DNA of 64,000 nucleotides. Source: Punica granatum. Its lineage: Eukaryota > Streptophyta > Magnoliopsida > Myrtales > Lythraceae. The notes beneath the pieces were generated by a model that searched no databases, was not told the DNA's origin, and saw only the letters and a list, made by a program, of their open reading frames with translations. Where the stretch lies: positions 1 to 64,000 of the forward strand of contig NW_022204465.1 of the NCBI RefSeq assembly GCF_007655135.1. The letters run 5' to 3'. This document shows, one piece after another, positions 1 through 14,300 of the stretch (positions are counted from its first letter, which is position 1; each line of letters starts with the position of its first letter). Position numbers and translations under genes: made by a program.

Positions 1-3000
1 TTGGGCTTGTTCATACTGAAATGGGCTGAAAATCCTCCGTATCATTGACGCAGCGCAGATCACGATTTTTCGCGCCTAAATTTGAACTTAGACTAGAAGG
101 GAACAGAACACGGCTATACCCTAACGACATGCTGAAAACAAAGACTTATAGCAAACTCAAAGTATCTTTCATCAATAGCTGTTTCTGAAATATCTAGTTT
201 TCTCTTCTAATACATTGGGGTGGACTATATAAAGGCCTAAGAAAACTAAGAAACTAAAATAGGAAATTAGAATCAAGGCCGTTACTATGTAACTTCCTAA
301 AACAAAACAAGTAATTATTCCAAAATTGGAAACCTTAGACTCTTGACTCGAACTAAAATTGCTAGTCATATATAATTCTGAAAATATTTCTGTCTAAATT
401 AAATATATTACCAAATTAAGATAATAATATTCTGAGTCTATGGATCAAGACATCTCATCGTCCCCATCCACATCACGAGAATATTTCCTTAATATAACCA
501 AGATATGCTTCTTTGGGCTTGGGCTTGTTCATACTGAAATGGGCTGAAAATCCTCCGTATCATTGACGCAGCGCAGATCACGATTTTTCGCGCCTAAATT
601 TGAACTTAGACTAGAAGGGAACAGAACACGGCTATACCCTAACGACATGCTGAAAACAAAGACTTATAGCAAACTCAAAGTATCTTTCATCAATAGCTGT
701 TTCTGAAATATCTAGTTTTCTCTTCTAATACATTGGGGTGGACTATATAAAGGCCTAAGAAAACTATGAAACTAAAATAGGAAATTAGAATCTAGGCCGT
801 TACTATGTAACTTCCTAAAACAAAACAAGTAATTATTCCAAAATTGGAAACTTTAGACTCTTGACACGAATTAAAATTGCTAGTCAAATATAATTCTAAA
901 AATATTTCTGTCTAAATTAAATATATTACCAAATTAAGATAATAATATTTTGAGTCTATGGATCAAGACATCTCATCTTCCCCATCCACATCACGAGAAT
1001 ATTTCCTTAATATATCCAAGATTTGCTTCTTTGGGCTTGGGCTTGTTCATACTGAAATAGGCTGAAAATCATCCGTATCATTGACGCAGCGCAGATCACG
1101 ATTTTTCGCGCCTAAATTTGAACTTAGACTAGAAGGGAACAGAACACGGTTATACCCTAACGACATGCTGAAAAGAAAGACTTATAGGAAACTCAAAGTA
1201 TCTTTCATCAATAACTGTTTCTGAAATATCTAGTTTTCCCTTCTAATGCATTGGGGTGGACTATATAAAGGCCTAAGAAAACTATGAAACTAAAATATGA
1301 AATTAGAACCTAGGCCGTTACTATGTAACTTCCTAAAACAAAACAAGTAATTATTCCAAAATTGGAAACTTTAGACTCTTGACACGAACTAAAATTGCAA
1401 GTCATATATAATTCTAAAATATTTCTGTCTAAATTAAATATATTACCAAATTAAGATAATAATATTTTGAGTCTATGGATCAAGACATCTCATCTTCCCC
1501 ATCCACATCACGAGAATATTTCCTTAATATATCCAAGATATGCTTCTTTGGGCTTGGGCTTGTTCATACTGAAATGGGCTGAAAATCCTCCGTATCATTG
1601 ACGCAGCGCAGATCACGATTTTTCGCGCCTAAATTTGAACTTAGACTAGAAGGGAACAGAACACGGCTATACCCTAACGACATGCTGAAAACAAAGACTT
1701 ATAGCAAACTCAAAGTATCTTTCATCAATAGCTGTTTCTGAAATATCTAGTTTTCTCTTCTAATACATTGGGGTGGACTATATAAAGGCCTAAGAAAACT
1801 ATGAAACTAAAATAGGAAATTAGAATCTAGGCCGTTACTATGTAACTTCCTAAAACAAAACAAGTAATTATTCCAAAATTGGAAACCTTAGACTCTTGAC
1901 ACGAACTAAAATTGCTAGTCATATATAATTCTAAAAATATTTCTGTCTAAATTAAATATATTACCAAATTAAGATAATAATATTTTGAGTCTATGGATCA
2001 AGACATCTCATCTTCCCCATCCACATCACGAGAATATTTCCTTAATATATCCAAGATATGCTTCTTTGGGCTTGGGCTTGTTCATACTGAAATGGGCTGA
2101 AAATCCTCCGTATCATTGACGCAGCGCAGATCACGATTTTTCGCGCCTAAATTTGAACTTAGACTAGAAGGGAACAGAACACGGCTATACCCTAACGACA
2201 TGCTGAAAACAAAGACTTATAGCAAACTCAAAGTATCTTTCATCAATAGCTGTTTCTGAAATATCTAGTTTTCTCTTCTAATACATTGGGGTGGACTATA
2301 TAAAGGCCTAAGAAAACTATGAAACTAAAATAGGAAATTAGAATCTAGGCCGTTACTATGTAACTTCCTAAAACAAAACAAGTAATTATTCCAAAATTGG
2401 AAACCTTAGACTCTTGACACGAACTAAAATTGCTAGTCATATATAATTCTAAAAATATTTCTGTCTAAATTAAATATATTACCAAATTAAGATAATAATA
2501 TTTTGAGTCTATGGATCAAGACATCTCATCTTCCCCATCCACATCACGAGAATATTTCCTTAATATATCCAAGATATGCTTCTTTGGGCTTGGGCTTGTT
2601 CATACTGAAATGGGCTGAAAATCCTCCGTATCATTGACGCAGCGCAGATCACGATTTTTCGCGCCTAAATTTGAACTTAGACTAGAAGGGAACAGAACAC
2701 GGCTATACCCTAACGACATGCTGAAAACAAAGACTTATAGCAAACTCAAAGTATCTTTCATCAATAGCTGTTTCTGAAATATCTAGTTTTCTCTTCTAAT
2801 ACATTGGGGTGGACTATATAAAGGCCTAAGAAAACTATGAAACTAAAATAGGAAATTAGAATCTAGGCCGTTACTATGTAACTTCCTAAAACAAAACAAG
2901 TAATTATTCCAAAATTGGAAACCTTAGACTCTTGACACGAACTAAAATGCTAGTCATATATAATTCTAAAAATATTTCTGTCTAAATTAAATATATTACC

Positions 3001-4135
3001 AAATTAAGATAATAATTTTCTTAGTCTATGGATCAAGACATCTCATCTTCCCCATCCACATCACGAGAATATTTCCTTAATATATCCAAGATATGCTTCT
3101 TTGGGCTTGGGCTTGTTCATACTGAAATGGGCTGAAAATCCTCCGTATCATTGACGCAGCGCAGATCACGATTTTTCGCGCCTAAATTTGAAGTTAGACT
3201 AGAAGGGAACAGAACACGGCTATACCCTAACGACATGCTGAAAACAAAGTCTAATAGCAAACTCAAAGTATCTTTCATCAACAGTTGTTTCTGAAATATC
3301 TAGTTTTCTCTTCTAATACATTGGGGTGGACTATATAAAGGCCTAAGAAAACTATGAAACTAAATTAGAATCTAGGCCGTTACTATGTAAATTCCTAAAA
3401 CAAAAAACAAGTAATTATTCCAAAATTGGAAACTTTAGACTCTTGACACGAACTAAAATTGCTAGTCATATATAATTCTAAAAATATTTCTGTCTAAATT
3501 AAATATATTACCAAATTAAGATAATAATATTTTGAGTCTATGGATCAAGACATCTCATCTTCCCCATCCACATCACGAGAATATTTCCTTAATATATCCA
3601 AGATATGCTTCTTTGGGCTTGGGCTTGTTCATACTGAAATGGGCTGAAAATCCTCCGTATCATTGACGCAGCGCAGATCACGATTTTTCGCGCCTAAATT
3701 TGAACTTAGACTAGAAGGGAACAGAACACGGCTATACCCTAACGACATGCTGAAAACAAAGACTTATAGCAAACTCAAAGTATCTTTCATCAATAGCTGT
3801 TTCTGAAATATCTAGTTTTCTCTTCTAATACATTGGGGTGGACTATATAAAGGCCTAAGAAAACTATGAAACTAAAATAGGAAATTAGAATCTAGGCCGT
3901 TACTATGTAACTTCCTAAAACAAAACAAGTAATTATTCCAAAATTGGAAACTTTAGACTCTTGACACGAACTAAAATTGCTAGTCATATATAATTCTAAA
4001 ATATTTCTGTCTAAATTAAATATATTACCAAATTAAGATAATAATATTTTGAGTCTATGGATCAAGACATCTCATCTTCCCCATCCACATCACGAGAATA
4101 TTTCCTTAATATATCCAAGATATGCTTCTTTGGGC
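1..4135. repeat. Array block U1-U8, most variable left segment
   Basis: Unit starts are 1, 519, 1037, 1554, 2072, 2590, 3107 and 3619, with lengths 518, 518, 517, 518, 518, 517, 512 and 517. U1 differs from consensus at many points, including an A for T in the AACTATGAAAC segment, TCAAGGCC for TCTAGGCC, TTGACTCG for TTGACACG, and ATTCTGAG for ATTTTGAG. U3 carries about a dozen private changes, such as TTTTCCC, AATGCATT and GGTTATACC. U7 has an internal deletion. The marker after the CArG word reads C, T, T, C, C, C, T, T across U1 to U8 (C = AAACCTTAG, T = AAACTTTAG). This level of private variation is usual where homogenisation is weak, for example towards an array edge or beside an old exchange junction, but no edge is visible. 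Confidence 0.9.
3107..3618. repeat. U7, short monomer of 512 bp
   Basis: This monomer has lost 8 bases where the consensus reads AAACTAAAATAGGAAATTAG; here AAAC is followed directly by TAAATTAG. The lost piece lies between short A-rich direct repeats, which suggests replication slippage. It gains two A residues in the AAAACAAAAAACAAG stretch, which accounts for the net length of 512. It also has GAAGTTAG for GAACTTAG, AAAGTCTAATAGC for AAAGACTTATAGC, AACAGTTG for AATAGCTG, and GTAAATTCC for GTAACTTCC. The last change breaks the GTTACTATGTAAC hairpin context only slightly. The TATA, E2F and CArG words remain intact. Confidence 0.9.
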
Positions 4136-7100
4136 TTGGGCTTGTTCATACTGAAATGGGCTGAAAATCCTCCGTATCATTGACGCAGCGCAGATCACGA
4201 TTTTTCGCGCCTAAATTTGAACTTAGACTAGAAGGGAACAGAACACGGCTATACCCTAACGACATGCTGAAAACAAAGACTTATAGCAAACTCAAAGTAT
4301 CTTTCATCAATAGCTGTTTCTGAAATATCTAGTTTTCTCTTCTAATACATTGGGGTGGACTATATAAAGGCCTAAGAAAACTATGAAACTAAAATAGGAA
4401 ATTAGAATCTAGGCCGTTACTATGTAACTTCCTAAAACAAAACAAGTAATTATTCCAAAATTGGAAACTTAGACTCTTGACACGAACTAAAATTGCTAGT
4501 CATATATAATTCTAAAAATATTTCTGTCTAAATTAAATATATTACCAAATTAAGATAATAATATTCTTAGTCTATGGATCAAGACATCTCATCTTCCCCA
4601 TCCACATCACGAGAATATTTCCTTAATATATCCAAGATATGCTTCTTTGGGCTTGGGCTTGTTCATACTGAAATGGGCTGAAAATCCTCCGTATCATTGA
4701 CGCAGCGCAGATCACGATTTTTCGCGCCTAAATTTGAACTTAGACTAGAAGGGAACAGAACAGGCTATACCCTAACGACATGCTGAAAACAAAGACTTAT
4801 AGCAAACTCAAAGTATCTTTCATCAATAGCTGTTTCTGAAATATCTAGTTTTCTCTTCTAATACATTGGGGTGGACTATATAAAGGCCTAAGAAAACTAT
4901 GAAACTAAAATAGGAAATTAGAATCTAGGCCGTTACTATGTAACTTCCTAAAACAAAACAAGTAATTATTCCAAAATTGGAAACTTTAGACTCTTGACAC
5001 GAACTAAAATTGCTAGTCATATATAATTCTAAAATATTTCTGTCTAAATTAAATATATTACCAAATTAAGATAATAATATTTGAGTCTATGGATCAAGAC
5101 ATCTCATCTTCCCCATCCACATCACGAGAATATTTCCTTAATATATCCAAGATATGCTTCTTTGGGCTTGGGCTTGTTCATACTGAAATGGGCTGAAAAT
5201 CCTCCGTATCATTGACGCAGCGCAGATCACGATTTTTCGCGCCTAAATTTGAACTTAGACTAGAAGGGAACAGAACACGGCTATACCCTAACGACATGCT
5301 GAAAACAAAGACTTATAGCAAACTCAAAGTATCTTTCATCAATAGCTGTTTCTGAAATATCTAGTTTTCTCTTCTAATACATTGGGGTGGACTATATAAA
5401 GGCCTAAGAAAACTATGAAACTAAAATAGGAAATTAGAATCTAGGCCGTTACTATGTAACTTCCTAAAACAAAACAAGTAATTATTCCAAAATTGGAAAC
5501 TTTAGACTCTTGACACGAACTAAAATTGCTAGTCATATATAATTCTAAAAATATTTCTGTCTAAATTAAATATATTACCAAATTAAGATAATAATATTTT
5601 GAGTCTATGGATCAAGACATCTCATCTTCCCCATCCACATCACGAGAATATTTCCTTAATATATCCAAGATATGCTTCTTTGGGCTTGGGCTTGTTCATA
5701 CTGAAATGGGCTGAAAATCCTCCGTATCATTGACGCAGCGCAGATCACGATTTTTCGCGCCTAAATTTGAACTTAGACTAGAAGGGAACAGAACACGGCT
5801 ATACCCTAACGACATGCTGAAAACAAAGACTTATAGCAAACTCAAAGTATCTTTCATCAATAGCTGTTTCTGAAATATCTAGTTTTCTCTTCTAATACAT
5901 TGGGGTGGACTATATAAAGGCCTAAGAAAACTATGAAACTAAAATAGGAAATTAGAATCTAGGCCGTTACTATGTAACTTCCTAAAACAAAACAAGTAAT
6001 TATTCCAAAATTGGAAACTTTAGACTCTTGACACGAACTAAAATTGCTAGTCATATATAATTCTAAAAATATTTCTGTCTAAATTAAATATATTACCAAA
6101 TTAAGATAATAATATTTTGAGTCTATGGATCAAGACATCTCATCTTCCCCATCCACATCACGAGAATATTTCCTTAATATATCCAAGATATGCTTCTTTG
6201 GGCTTGGGCTTGTTCATACTGAAATGGGCTGAAAATCCTCCGTATCATTGACGCAGCGCAGATCACGATTTTTCGCGCCTAAATTTGAACTTAGACTAGA
6301 AGGGAACAGAACACGGCTATACCCTAACGACATGCTGAAAACAAAGACTTATAGCAAACTCAAAGTATCTTTCATCAATAGCTGTTTCTGAAATATCTAG
6401 TTTTCTCTTCTAATACATTGGGGTGGACTATATAAAGGCCTAAGAAAACTATGAAACTAAAATAGGAAATTAGAATCTAGGCCGTTACTATGTAACTTCC
6501 TAAAACAAAACAAGTAATTATTCCAAAATTGGAAACTTAGACTCTTGACACGAACTAAAATTGCTAGTCATATATAATTCTAAAAATATTTCTGTCTAAA
6601 TTAAATATATTACCAAATTAAGATAATAATATTTTGAGTCTATGGATCAAGACATCTCATCTTCCCCATCCACATCACGAGAATATTTCCTTAATATATC
6701 CAAGATATGCTTCTTTGGGCTTGGGCTTGTTCATACTGAAATGGGCTGAAAATCCTCCGTATCATTGACGCAGCGCAGATCACGATTTTTCGCGCCTAAA
6801 TTTGAACTTAGACTAGAAGGGAACAGAACACGGCTATACCCTAACGACATGCTGAAAACAAAGACTTATAGCAAACTCAAAGTATCTTTCATCAATAGCT
6901 GTTTCTGAAATATCTAGTTTTCTCTTCTAATACATTGGGGTGGACTATATAAAGGCCTAAGAAAACTATGAAACTAAAATAGGAAATTAGAATCTAGGCC
7001 GTTACTATGTAACTTCCTAAAACAAAACAAGTAATTATTCCAAAATTGGAAACTTTAGACTCTTGACACGAACTAAAATTGCTAGTCATATATAATTCTA

Positions 7101-10100
7101 AAAATATTTCTGTCTAAATTAAATATATTACCAAATTAAGATAATAATATTTTGAGTCTATGGATCAAGACATCTCATCTTCCCCATCCACATCACGAGA
7201 ATATTTCCTTAATATATCCAAGATATGCTTCTTTGGGCTTGGGCTTGTTCATACTGAAATGGGCTGAAAATCCTCCGTATCATTGACGCAGCGCAGATCA
7301 CGATTTTTCGCGCCTAAATTTGAACTTAGACTAGAAGGGAACAGAACACGGCTATACCCTAACGACATTCTGAAAACAAAGACTTATAGCAAACTCAAAG
7401 TATCTTTCATCAGTAGCTGTTTCTGAAATATCTTGTTTTCTCTTCTAATACACTGGGGTGGACTATATAAAGGCCTAAAAAAACTATGAAACTAAAATAG
7501 GAAATTAGAATCAAGGCCGTTACTATGTAACTTCCTTAAACAAAACAAGTAATTATTCCAAAATTGGAAACTTTAGACTCTTGACACGAACTAAAATTGC
7601 TAGTCATATATAATTCTAAAAATATTTCTGTCTAAATTAAATATATTACCAAATTAAGATAATAATATTTTGAGTCTATGGATCAAGACATCTCATCTTC
7701 CCCATCCACATCACGAGAATATTTCCTTAATATATCCAAGATATGCTTCTTTGGGCTTGGGCTTGTTCATACTGAAATGGGCTGAAAATCCTCCGTATCA
7801 TTGACGCAGCGCAGATCACGATTTTTCGCGCCTAAATTTGAACTTAGACTAGAAGGGAACAGAACACGGCTATACCCTAACGACATGCTGAAAACAAAGA
7901 CTTATAGCAAACTCAAAGTATCTTTCATCAATAGCTGTTTCTGAAATATCTAGTTTTCTCTTCTAATACATTGGGGTGGACTATATAAAGGCCTAAGAAA
8001 ACTATGAAACTAAAATAGGAAATTAGAATCTAGGCCGTTACTATGTAACTTCCTAAAACAAAACAAGTAATTATTCCAAAATTGGAAACTTTAGACTCTT
8101 GACACGAACTAAAATTGCTAGTCATATGTAATTCTAAAATATTTCTGTCTAAATTAAATATATTACCAAATTAAGATAATAATATTTTGAGTCTATGGAT
8201 CAAGACATCTCATCTTCCCCATCCACATCACGAGAATATTTCCTTAATATATCCAAGATATGCTTCTTTGGGCTTGGGCTTGTTCATACTGAAATGGGCT
8301 GAAAATCCTCCGTATCATTGACGCAGCGCAGATCACGATTTTTCGCGCCTAAATTTGAACTTAGACTAGAAGGGAACAGAACACGGCTATACCCTAACGA
8401 CATGCTGAAAACAAAGACTTATAGCAAACTCAAAGTATCTTTCATCAATAGCTGTTTCTGAAATATCTAGTTTTCTCTTCTAATACATTGGGGTGGACTA
8501 TATAAAGGCCTAAGAAACTATGAAACTAAAATAGGAAATTAGAATCTAGGCCGTTACTATGTAACTTCCTAAAACAAAACAAGTAATTATTCCAAAATTG
8601 GAAACTTTAGACTCTTGACACGAACTAAAATTGCTAGTCATATATAATTCTAAAAATATTTCTGTCTAAATTAAATATATTACCAAATTAAGATAATAAT
8701 ATTTTGAGTCTATGGATCAAGACATCTCATCTTCCCCATCCACATCACGAGAATATTTCCTTAATATATCCAAGATATGCTTCTTTGGGCTTGGGCTTGT
8801 TCATACTGAAATGGGCTGAAAATCCTCCGTATCATTGACGCAGCGCAGATCACGATTTTTCGCGCCTAAATTTGAACTTAGACTAGAAGGGAACAGAACA
8901 CGGCTATACCCTAACGACATGCTGAAAACAAAGACTTATAGCAAACTCAAAGTATCTTTCATCAATAGCTGTTTCTGAAATATCTAGTTTTCTCTTCTAA
9001 TACATTGGGGTGGACTATATAAAGGCCTAAGAAACTATGAAACTAAATAGGAAATTAGAATCTAGGCCGTTACTATGTAACTTCCTAAAACAAAACAAGT
9101 AATTATTCCAAAATTGGAAACTTTAGACTCTTGACACGAACTAAAATTGCTAGTCATATATAATTCTAAAAATATTTCTGTCTAAATTAAATATATTACC
9201 AAATTAAGATAATAATATTTTGAGTCTATGGATCAAGACATCTCATCTTCCCCATCCACATCACGAGAATATTTCCTTAATATATCCAAGATATGCTTCT
9301 TTGGGCTTGGGCTTGTTCATACTGAAATGGGCTGAAAATCCTCCGTATCATTGACGCAGCGCAGATCACGATTTTTCGCGCCTAAATTTGAACTTAGACT
9401 AGAAGGGAACAGAACACGGCTATACCCTAACGACATGCTGAAAACAAAGACTTATAGCAAACTCAAAGTATCTTTCATCAATAGCTGTTTCTGAAATATC
9501 TAGTTTTCTCTTCTAATACATTGGGGTGGACTATATAAAGGCCTAAGAAAACTATGAAACTAAAATAGGAAATTAGAATCTAGGCCGTTACTATGTAACT
9601 TCCTAAAACAAAACAAGTAATTATTCCAAAATTGGAAACTTAGACTCTTGACACGAACTAAAATTGCTAGTCATATATAATTCTAAAAATATTTCTGTCT
9701 AAATTAAATATATTACCAAATTAAGATAATAATATTTTGAGTCTATGGATCAAGACATCTCATCTTCCCCATCCACATCACGAGAATATTTCCTTAATAT
9801 ATCCAAGATATGCTTCTTTGGGCTTGGGCTTGTTCATACTGAAATGGGCTGAAAATCCTCCGTATCATTGACGCAGCGCAGATCACGATTTTTCGCGCCT
9901 AAATTTGAACTTAGACTAGAAGGGAACAGAACACGGCTATACCCTAACGACATGCTGAAAACAAAGACTTATAGCAAACTCAAAGTATCTTTCATCAATA
10001 GCTGTTTCTGAAATATCTAGTTTTCTCTTCTAATACATTGGGGTGGACTATATAAAGGCCTAAGAAAACTATGAAACTAAAATAGGAAATTAGAATCTAG

Positions 10101-11375
10101 GCCGTTACTATGTAACTTCCTAAAACAAAACAAGTAATTATTCCAAAATTGGAAACTTTAGACTCTTGACACGAACTAAAATTGCTAGTCATATATAATT
10201 CTAAAAATATTTCTGTCTAAATTAAATATATTACCAAATTAAGATAATAATATTTTGAGTCTATGGATCAAGACATCTCATCTTCCCCATCCACATCACG
10301 AGAATATTTCCTTAATATATCCAAGATATGCTTCTTTGGGCTTGGGCTTGTTCATACTGAAATGGGCTGAAAATCCTCCGTATCATTGACGCAGCGCAGA
10401 TCACGATTTTTCGCGCCTAAATTTGAACTTAGACTAGAAGGGAACAGAACACGGCTATACCCTAACGACATGCTGAAAACAAAGACTTATAGCAAACTCA
10501 AAGTATCTTTCATCAATAGCTGTTTCTGAAATATCTAGTTTTCTCTTCTAATACATTGGGGTGGACTATATAAAGGCCTAAGAAAACTATGAAACTAAAA
10601 TAGGAAATTAGAATCTAGGCCGTTACTATGTAACTTCCTAAAACAAAACAAGTAATTATTCCAAAATTGGAAACTTAGACTCTTGACACGAACTAAAATT
10701 GCTAGTCATATATAATTCTAAAAATATTTCTGTCTAAATTAAATATATTACCAAATTAAGATAATAATATTTTGAGTCTATGGATCAAGACATCTCATCT
10801 TCCCCATCCACATCACGAGAATATTTCCTTAATATATCCAAGATATGCTTCTTTGGGCTTGGGCTTGTTCATACTGAAATGGGCTGAAAATCCTCCGTAT
10901 CATTGACGCAGCGCAGATCACGATTTTTCGCGCCTAAATTTGAACTTAGACTAGAAGGGAACAGAACACGGCTATACCCTAACGACATGCTGAAAACAAA
11001 GACTTATAGCAAACTCAAAGTATCTTTCATCAATAGCTGTTTCTGAAATATCTAGTTTTCTCTTCTAATACATTGGGGTGGACTATATAAAGGCCTAAGA
11101 AAACTATGAAACTAAAATAGGAAATTAGAATCTAGGCCGTTACTATGTAACTTCCTAAAACAAAACAAGTAATTATTCCAAAATTGGAAACTTAGACTCT
11201 TGACACGAACTAAAATTGCTAGTCATATATAATTCTAAAAATATTTCTGTCTAAATTAAATATATTACCAAATTAAGATAATAATATTTTGAGTCTATGG
11301 ATCAAGACATCTCATCTTCCCCATCCACATCACGAGAATATTTCCTTAATATATCCAAGATATGCTTCTTTGGGC
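4136..11375. repeat. Array block U9-U22, near consensus with single-base indels
   Basis: Unit starts are 4136, 4653, 5168, 5686, 6204, 6721, 7239, 7757, 8274, 8791, 9307, 9824, 10342 and 10859. Lengths are 517, 515, 518, 518, 517, 518, 518, 517, 517, 516, 517, 518, 517 and 517. Most length changes are one-base losses in homopolymer-like spots: AAACTTAG for AAACTTTAG, CTAAAATATTT for CTAAAAATATTT, and TAAGAAACTATG for TAAGAAAACTATG (U17, U18). U10 combines three of these, including GAACAGGC for GAACACGGC. The post-CArG marker reads d, T, T, T, d, T, T, T, T, T, d, T, d, d, where d is the one-base-shorter form. Confidence 0.9.
7239..7756. repeat. U15, odd monomer inside an otherwise regular block
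   Basis: This unit carries a group of private changes between neighbours that match consensus: GACATTCTG for GACATGCTG, ATCAGTAG for ATCAATAG, ATCTTGTT for ATCTAGTT, ACACTGGGG for ACATTGGGG, CTAAAAAAACT for CTAAGAAAACT, ATCAAGGCC for ATCTAGGCC, and TTCCTTAAAC for TTCCTAAAAC. The ATCAAGGCC state is shared with U1. It removes a minus-strand stop, but a new stop arises downstream from the TTCCTTAAAC change, so no long ORF results. GACATTCTG also removes the ATG of the minus-strand 39-codon ORF seen in other units. The cluster looks like an older copy that escaped homogenisation. Confidence 0.88.
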
Positions 11376-14300
11376 TTGGGCTTGTTCATACTGAAATGGG
11401 CTGAAAATCCTCCGTATCATTGACGCAGCGCAGATCACGATTTTTCGCGCCTAAATTTGAACTTAGACTAGAAGGGAACAGAACACGGCTATACCCTAAC
11501 GACATGCTGAAAACAAAGACTTATAGCAAACTCAAAGTATCTTTCATCAATAGCTGTTTCTGAAATATCTAGTTTTCTCTTCTAATACATTGGGGTGGAC
11601 TATATAAAGGCCTAAGAAAACTATGAAACTAAAATAGGAAATTAGAATCTAGGCCGTTACTATGTAACTTCCTAAAACAAAACAAGTAATTATTCCAAAA
11701 TTGGAAACCTTAGACTCTTGACACGAACTAAAATTGCTAGTCATATATAATTCTAAAAATATTTCTGTCTAAATTAAATATATTACCAAATTAAGATAAT
11801 AATATTTTGAGTCTATGGATCAAGACATCTCATCTTCCCCATCCACATCACGAGAATATTTCCTTAATATATCCAAGATATGCTTCTTTGGGCTTGGGCT
11901 TGTTCATACTGAAATGGGCTGAAAATCCTCCGTATCATTGACGCAGCGCAGATCACGATTTTTCGCGCCTAAATTTGAACTTAGACTAGAAGGGAACAGA
12001 ACACGGCTATACCCTAACGACATGCTGAAAACAAAGACTTATAGCAAACTCAAAGTATCTTTCATCAATAGCTGTTTCTGAAATATCTAGTTTTCTCTTC
12101 TAATACATTGGGGTGGACTATATAAAGGCCTAAGAAAACTATGAAACTAAAATAGGAAATTAGAATCTAGGCCGTTACTATGTAACTTCCTAAAACAAAA
12201 CAAGTAATTATTCCAAAATTGGAAACTTAGACTCTTGACACGAACTAAAATTGCTAGTCATATATAATTCTAAAAATATTTCTGTCTAAATTAAATATAT
12301 TACCAAATTAAGATAATAATATTTTGAGTCTATGGATCAAGACATCTCATCTTCCCCATCCACATCACGAGAATATTTCCTTAATATATCCAAGATATGC
12401 TTCTTTGGGCTTGGGCTTGTTCATACTGAAATGGGCTGAAAATCCTCCGTATCATTGACGCAGCGCAGATCACGATTTTTCGCGCCTAAATTTGAACTTA
12501 GACTAGAAGGGAACAGAACACGGCTATACCCTAACGACATGCTGAAAACAAAGACTTATAGCAAACTCAAAGTATCTTTCATCAATAGCTGTTTCTGAAA
12601 TATCTAGTTTTCTCTTCTAATACATTGGGGTGGACTATATAAAGGCCTAAGAAAACTATGAAACTAAAATAGGAAATTAGAATCTAGGCCGTTACTATGT
12701 AACTTCCTAAAACAAAACAAGTAATTATTCCAAAATTGGAAACCTTAGACTCTTGACACGAACTAAAATTGCTAGTCATATATAATTCTAAAAATATTTC
12801 TGTCTAAATTAAATATATTACCAAATTAAGATAATAATATTTTGAGTCTATGGATCAAGACATCTCATCTTCCCCATCCACATCACGAGAATATTTCCTT
12901 AATATATCCAAGATATGCTTCTTTGGGCTTGGGCTTGTTCATACTGAAATGGGCTGAAAATCCTCCGTATCATTGACGCAGCGCAGATCACGATTTTTCG
13001 CGCCTAAATTTGAACTTAGACTAGAAGGGAACAGAACACGGCTATACCCTAACGACATGCTGAAAACAAAGACTTATAGCAAACTCAAAGTATCTTTCAT
13101 CAATAGCTGTTTCTGAAATATCTAGTTTTCTCTTCTAATACATTGGGGTGGACTATATAAAGGCCTAAGAAAACTATGAAACTAAAATAGGAAATTAGAA
13201 TCTAGGCCGTTACTATGTAACTTCCTAAAACAAAACAAGTAATTATTCCAAAATTGGAAACCTTAGACTCTTGACACGAACTAAAATTGCTAGTCATATA
13301 TAATTCTAAAAATATTTCTGTCTAAATTAAATATATTACCAAATTAAGATAATAATATTTTGAGTCTATGGATCAAGACATCTCATCTTCCCCATCCACA
13401 TCACGAGAATATTTCCTTAATATATCCAAGATATGCTTCTTTGGGCTTGGGCTTGTTCATACTGAAATGGGCTGAAAATCCTCCGTATCATTGACGCAGC
13501 GCAGATCACGATTTTTCGCGCCTAAATTTGAACTTAGACTAGAAGGGAACAGAACACGGCTATACCCTAACGACATGCTGAAAACAAAGACTTATAGCAA
13601 ACTCAAAGTATCTTTCATCAATAGCTGTTTCTGAAATATCTAGTTTTCTCTTCTAATACATTGGGGTGGACTATATAAAGGCCTAAGAAAACTATGAAAC
13701 TAAAATAGGAAATTAGAATCTAGGCCGTTACTATGTAACTTCCTAAAACAAAACAAGTAATTATTCCAAAATTGGAAACCTTAGACTCTTGACACGAACT
13801 AAAATTGCTAGTCATATATAATTCTAAAAATATTTCTGTCTAAATTAAATATATTACCAAATTAAGATAATAATATTTTGAGTCTATGGATCAAGACATC
13901 TCATCTTCCCCATCCACATCACGAGAATATTTCCTTAATATATCCAAGATATGCTTCTTTGGGCTTGGGCTTGTTCATACTGAAATGGGCTGAAAATCCT
14001 CCGTATCATTGACGCAGCGCAGATCACGATTTTTCGCGCCTAAATTTGAACTTAGACTAGAAGGGAACAGAACACGGCTATACCCTAACGACATGCTGAA
14101 AACAAAGACTTATAGCAAACTCAAAGTATCTTTCATCAATAGCTGTTTCTGAAATATCTAGTTTTCTCTTCTAATACATTGGGGTGGACTATATAAAGGC
14201 CTAAGAAAACTATGAAACTAAAATAGGAAATTAGAATCTAGGCCGTTACTATGTAACTTCCTAAAACAAAACAAGTAATTATTCCAAAATTGGAAACCTT

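Noticed and set aside
172..369. 65-codon minus-strand ORF in U1
   Set aside because: It exists only because U1 reads TCAAGGCC where nearly all units read TCTAGGCC, which gives an in-frame TAG. The hydrophobic look comes from reverse-reading an AT-rich tract. U15, with the same base state, has another stop. No homology or start context supports a gene.
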